Assembly: GCA_023055355.1 (NCBI GenBank)
Contig: JALJCS010000034.1
Location: 2,742,001-2,806,000, forward strand
From: Agelaius tricolor
Taxonomy: Eukaryota; Chordata; Aves; Passeriformes; Icteridae
Direction: 5' to 3'
DNA: 64,000 nt
Within the stretch, counting starts at the first letter, position 1. Every line of letters begins with the position of its first letter. The position numbers were made by a program, and so were the translations under genes. Positions 58,641 to 64,000 of this stretch are shown here, one piece after another. Under the pieces are notes generated by a model, which saw nothing but the letters and a program-made list of their open reading frames with translations, had not been told where the DNA came from and did no database searches.

Positions 58641-61600
58641 AAGGCTTCTTGTGGCCTTTTTTTCATTACTGTTTCCACTTCAATGCATAGTTATTTAGTC
58701 ATCCCCCAGTTTGTTTCATCTTAGGTTGTTGTGAACATTATGATAAACAGAACTGTTTAGTGGTGTTTTCTTGGTACCAGCCACCACTCAAACTCTATTT
58801 CTGGAAATTTTGTGGCTCTGACTTTACCTTTACTGAACTTATGGTACCAATATATTCAGTTCCTTGAAATTTGTGGAAAGGCTGGTTATTTACTTTTAGA
58901 ATAATGATTGGAACAAAACTGTTAACACTTTTTGCTTAACATCTGAGCCAGAAGAAAGGTTGGTGAGTCAGGCTGAGGTCTGCACTTCATTAGAATGGCC
59001 TAAGCATGGCAGAATTGGGTCTGTTGGCCAACAACCACCAGGACAGAACAAGGAAAATGTGGGAAACAACCCCTTCTCTCACCCACTCAGCTGTGGTAAG
59101 TGCAGTGACGGTTGTGACTGGAGTGAAAGGAACTGGTGCTGACTCCAGCTGTGCACAGTTGTAGTTTGCAACTCTCATTCTGCCCTGAGCCAGTCAAACA
59201 GTGCCATGCATGAGTGATCCCTACATTGTCCCTTCCTGATGCTGTATCTGGCATCTGCTGACTGAGATGCCATCATCTAATGTAGCATAATTTTGGAATC
59301 TACTAAGAAAACAAACAAACCAAAATGGAGCAAATGCTCATAAGCTCTGCTCAGTTTTGGCCTGGTAAGAACCCAAATCTAAAAGGCAGCAGCTTTGTGA
59401 GAACAGAAATTATGAAAAGTCAGTTTTGCTGAGGAGTCCCAGATGCAGCACAATTCTTACTGGCACGAGACATGAGTCTGTTTGTCTGTGACTGGTTTGC
59501 AAACCTGCTGCGAACAGGATGAGTAATCACACTTGCTCTTCAAATAGTCCAACAACATGATAACGTGTAGCAGTGTTAACAGCCAGGCCACAGCATCTCA
59601 CACATTGAATTGTCCTGGCAGCCCTTGAAGAAATCAGTTTACCTGCTTGAACTTAGCATACCCTAAAGAAAAATGCTTTAATGCTGAAGCCTTCCTTTAA
59701 AAGCATCCATTTTCACCCAAAAAACACCAACCAAATACTATCAAAAAAACTCCAAAAGAAACCGTGAGCATTTGTTTTAAATTAATCTAAACAAAAACTT
59801 TAAGAGCAAACAGAAGGGAAAGATTTATTTTGTAGTTAAGCAGCACTTTATTTGTAATGATTGTCAAGTGTCCACATGCAGGAAGTGAAAGGAACTAAAC
59901 TTTACTCTCCCAAGTGGTGTCCTACAAGTTAGAGAAAATGCATTTGCTTTCAATAAGTAAGGAAAACAATGAAAATATTTGGCTTGTAGGTTATTTAAGT
60001 GTTTTCCGAGTGTCATCTGGAAAAAAAGCAAGCTGCCTTTTCATAAGTATTGGCCTGTATTTTGATGTTATTGTCAAGCAAACAAACAGACATCCATCCC
60101 TATTCCTGGTGGTCTGACTGTACTTAGGCACTGCCCAGGGCAGAGGAACACCTCCGTGTTGCAGCTGAAGGAGTCACAGAGATTCTGAACTGGATCCACC
60201 CATAGATCTCAGACCCTGGTAAAGCAGATTAACACCTTTCACCTTATGCCAGTCAGTCTAAAATTACTAAATCACATTGTTACCAAGCTGTTATCAAAAA
60301 CTCTCAGGAGAGGAATTGCCTAACTTTAAGTGTATTTATTTTTGTATGTGAAAACAGTATGTTCCATGACTATCGCTAACTGGTTTATCATGGGTTTTAG
60401 GCTCATTTTTAGTCTCATTTTCTGTTACAATTCATCCTGAATTATGGCCCTTATAGTGCAGTTCTTGTTAAGCAAAGTTCTCTCTTCTCTTCACTAGAGG
60501 GCACCCCACAACCACACATACACAACTACCAATCTGATAACATTACAGCAAGTAAAATAAAGTTCTTGACAGGACAACTGAGTTTTAGACTGATAAATGA
60601 GGGACTAATTAAAACCAAAATTATTTCTGGTCCAATACTGCCATTACCAGAAGTTTCCCTGATTACAGTTCCCATCAGTGAGTGAGTTCAGTGGCTGTGA
60701 GCACCTGCCCTGGGCCAGAATCAAACCGAGATCAAGAACTATTTTCATTTTTAGGTGAGTTATTCTGCATCCAGTCTGCAACTGAGAATAATCCAAGTCA
60801 AGGAGCCTCGGTGTACAAGTGTTCTATCCAGCAAATTCAACTGCTGCAGTTGCAGCTGAACTTGGTGGCCAAGTCTGTTCTGACAGTCTCTGGCCTGGAA
60901 TGCTCAATCTCTTCTCTTTTCCCCCCAGAAAGTTCCCTACTCTCTTGGTATTTCTCCTTTTATATGATCATGCTTTTGTTAAAACTTAGAGTAGCCATTC
61001 AGAAAAATCCCTTTTCCTTTTCCCTCTCTTTGGGCAGGATGTCCTCCCGAGGATGATGGGTCACCACTTGAAGACTGATCTCAGGAAGGACAAATCAATT
61101 CTGCAGTGAGTCCTGGTGCTCCTTTTAACAATCAGCATTCCTGGTTCCCAGGGCTCTTCCTTTTCAGTAAGGCCTAAACACCTCGAGTCGTTCCTGCATA
61201 TTCCCTGGAGTATTTCACCATCTCAAGACAGACGAAGGGATCTTCAAAACTTTCTGAATTGGTTCAGCATGAGGTAACAATGCACATTTTATCCCCAAAA
61301 CGCCACTCTAAAGGCAGTGTCTGATTGCCCATTTCTGAGGGACTCCAGGGCCACAGGGTGGGGTCACTGCCCATGTGTTGTACAGGGGCTGAGCTTGAAC
61401 CATCTGATGATCCTGGGCCCAGAAAATCTCTTACTCTGCATAATCCCCGTGACCTTTTCCTGTGCCACTCACAGGGGCTGAATAATGTCAGACTCATTGG
61501 AGATGGAAATGTTTTGATAGCAAGCGCTCTCACAGGGTGCAGCCATGGTCAGACAGGAAAAGTCTCCTCCTCCCACCTTACTTTTCTTTGCTCTGATATA

Positions 61601-64000
61601 AACCTGTCCCTCTCTCCCCATCTCTGGGAGTCAGCACCCACATTCCTTCATGCACAGTGAAGGAAAAAGGAAAGGAAGGTCTGGTTCCCAGTCCCTCCCC
61701 AGGCAGAGTTTGAGTTGTTTACATGAGGAATTCAGGGAGCAGAGATCTTCACTTCCATCAGATCTGTCCTCTCAGGAACAAGCTGACACCCTGGGCACCA
61801 AAACAGATCACAGGAGCTACAACAAAAAGCAGAGCTCTGCCAAAGCTGCAGGCAGGAATCTGGCAGGGAGAGTGATGGAGCAGGAGAGGGGTGTTCTAGC
61901 AGACACAGGGGGAAGGAAGGAAGAGTGCAAAGTGTAAGAAACTGAAAGAGACTTGAAGGGACACAACGCTGTTTAATGGGGCAGAAGCTGAGAGACAAGT
62001 GAGCTGCAGTGCAGGGTGATTTGCATTCTTCCAAGATGATTTGTAAAAGGGGAGAAGTTGTAGATAAAATGTTTTGATTCGCCTTTATCTCACTCTGCCT
62101 GTGCACTTGTGTCATTCATTTCATGTAGTAACCTCTACTAAACAGTCAGAGGCTGCAGCATAATTTTGTTGACCCTAAATTAAGGCAAAAAGCTGCAGTT
62201 CTGGAATTTGGAGCTCATAGTACCTAATTGGCTGAAGGGCAAAATGAAGAAGTAAAGATCAATGACAGCTTTTTGTGTCACGTGCAAAGTCAAGGCTCAT
62301 GCATCAGGGAACTTGAAAACAATCAGATTCATCTATGTTCAACCTATGTCTCAATCCTAAAATTGCATTAAAATTAAATTCCTTGTTTCTATTTCTCATT
62401 CAGTGGAGCTTAGATGAGCCTCAGATTTTTGGTGTTGCCACGATGGGAGTTACAGGAATTGATTGATTTCTTTGCAATGTGAAGTGCCAAAAATGGGAAA
62501 CAGTGGCACGTTTGGGGGCTCTTTCTGCTTTCTTTCCTTTCTATTCCTGTCTATCCAACATGGCAGAAATGCAATCTAATTGAGTAGCAGGAAGGCAACC
62601 TCCATGAAGTTAGCAAGTGAGGGAAAAAAAGTTTATCTTTCAGGCTTTGAAGGTAGCTGATACCAGGAGAAAAACTGTGCCTGCAATACAAAGCCAGAAG
62701 TTATCAACTGTCCCGAGAGATGTTTTCACAAATCAACAAAGAACACAAGCCAGGAAAAAGAAAAGAGCATTGCTCTGCTCTGTGTCCCTAGGATGGGAAA
62801 CTGAAAAGCTGTGAGCATAGAGCAGGTAGGAGCTGCCTGTCAGAGGAATGTCAGCTTCCAGCTGAACAGGAATAACTCAGAAGTCTCAAAGTCTCGGGAT
62901 GAGTCTCTGCTGCCTTGCACACTGTGCAGTGTTTCAGTCAAAGCCCAGAAGGAGCAGTTTCCAGGCAGCCACAGAACACCACGTCAGGCCGTGCAGAAAG
63001 AGGATTGCAGCAGAAATGGGGCTCCTCCAGATCTACCTAAGACCCAGAACTGACACTAGATGAGGCTCAGCTGGAATAATTGTCTCAGTTCCTTCTTTTC
63101 TCCTCTCACCCCAAATATGTTTAGCTTGTATTTTGCTTCAGCATGCTTCTATAAATCTTCAGAGGATCCATCTGGGAAGCACTTCCAGGATGGAAATGCT
63201 CTGACCTTTAGATGTTGACAGGTGAGGTGCATATTCTCATGTTCTGTATTATTGACAGTAATGGCAGTGCTTCCTTTTTTTTCTGTGAGCAGTGTAAGTT
63301 TCATGTGTTTGTATGACTTCAGTATATAGTTACCCTCCTACAAAACGGAATTTATATGCCAATGCTTTTATTCCAGGGATGTAGATGCAGTCCCCCATAT
63401 GGATAAGCACATGACACCATTTAAGCCAGTGTCTGCAATGGCTCCCATCCAAGTCCTCTGCAGCACGAGGCCATGGATGTGCCCACAGAGGCAGGAGCCC
63501 CGGCACGGCCGGACTGCTCAGGCAGCTCCTGTCTCCTGTGCTCAGGGTGATTCCTTTTCCAGACCAGCGCTGTGCCAGACCTTGCTCCTGCAGATGTGCC
63601 CGCTGGCACCTGATGTGTGGCAGCTTTTAAGAGCGAGTCTCCACTGATGAGGGCTGCACAGCACTGCCACTCATCCCACTCAGCACTTGGACAAAATGTA
63701 GGACTGAACTTCAGAGGTAGGAACCAGTTCTTTGTTATTTCATTGTCTGAAACTTTTTCCTTGGAGCGTGTTTGGAGAAGGATGGGAGATAGACCTTTTT
63801 ACCTTTCTGCTTTTGTCTCTTTCTGTGGTGCATCATATCCATCCCTTCCAGAGCTGTGGGTCTGGACTTTCTGACAGGAATTCAACAGAAAGCTTTTTCC
63901 ATCTTTTGTCCCCCTAGAAGCAGCCCAAGGTTTTGGGGCAATCCATCTCAAAACATTTCTGTAAAATTTCCTTTTAGTTCTCGATGCTGCTCAGGCCCAT
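58641..64000. other. Intergenic region downstream of SMARCA5
   Basis: 5.4 kb without a recognisable exon on either strand. In human the next gene is FREM3 on the opposite strand; I looked for Calx-beta or CSPG-repeat sequence in minus-strand ORFs and saw none. ORFs reach 127 codons but are composed of low-complexity Ser/Leu/Pro content. A candidate CTCF core lies at 60492-60505. Confidence 0.7.
60492..60505 (+). promoter_or_regulatory. Candidate CTCF binding site
   Basis: CACTAGAGGGCACC fits the CTCF core CASYAGRGGGCRC without a mismatch across the key G-rich part. It lies 1.9 kb downstream of the SMARCA5 poly(A) site. It is a motif match only; occupancy is unknown. Confidence 0.5.

Noticed and set aside
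61732..62115. 127-codon minus-strand ORF downstream of SMARCA5, considered as a FREM3 exon
   Set aside because: It has no Calx-beta or CSPG-repeat residues, a Ser/Leu/Pro/Cys-rich low-complexity content, and no convincing splice signals.

Overview
This window is vertebrate nuclear DNA, most likely from a bird and probably a songbird. Introns are short to moderate, splice sites are canonical, and promoter DNA is a CpG island. The dispersed repeats are CR1 LINE 3' ends of the avian type. One solo LTR looks like the avian/passerine ERVL LTR families as I remember them. There are no operons, CRISPR arrays or other prokaryotic features.

Two protein-coding genes lie head-to-tail on the + strand. 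(1) GAB1, 3' part only: eight coding exons from 3706 to 23993, then a long AT-rich 3' UTR. The PH-domain exons lie upstream of the window. (2) SMARCA5 (SNF2H), complete: 24 coding exons from 35917 to 58413. They join in frame into an open reading frame of 3129 nt, giving 1042 residues plus a stop. The order GAB1-SMARCA5 and the shared orientation match the mammalian locus (human 4q31).

Layout: 1-3705 GAB1 intron; 3706-23993 GAB1 exons and introns; 23994 to about 28.4 kb probable GAB1 3' UTR; about 28.4-35.4 kb intergenic, ending in a CR1 element split by a solo LTR; about 35.48-36.5 kb CpG-island promoter and first exon of SMARCA5; 36.1-58.4 kb SMARCA5; 58.64-64.0 kb intergenic with no gene I can recognise.

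The two products act in unrelated processes. GAB1 is a cytoplasmic docking protein for receptor tyrosine kinases (MET, EGFR), recruiting PI3K, SHP2, GRB2 and CRK. SMARCA5 is the ISWI ATPase that slides and spaces nucleosomes in ACF, CHRAC, WICH, RSF and NoRC. I found no novel gene system. The points worth a second look are a GC-AG intron, a splice donor inside a TA microsatellite, a decayed minisatellite next to an exon, nested transposons abutting the SMARCA5 promoter, long G/C homopolymers around that promoter, a candidate CTCF site, and tyrosine-motif changes in GAB1.
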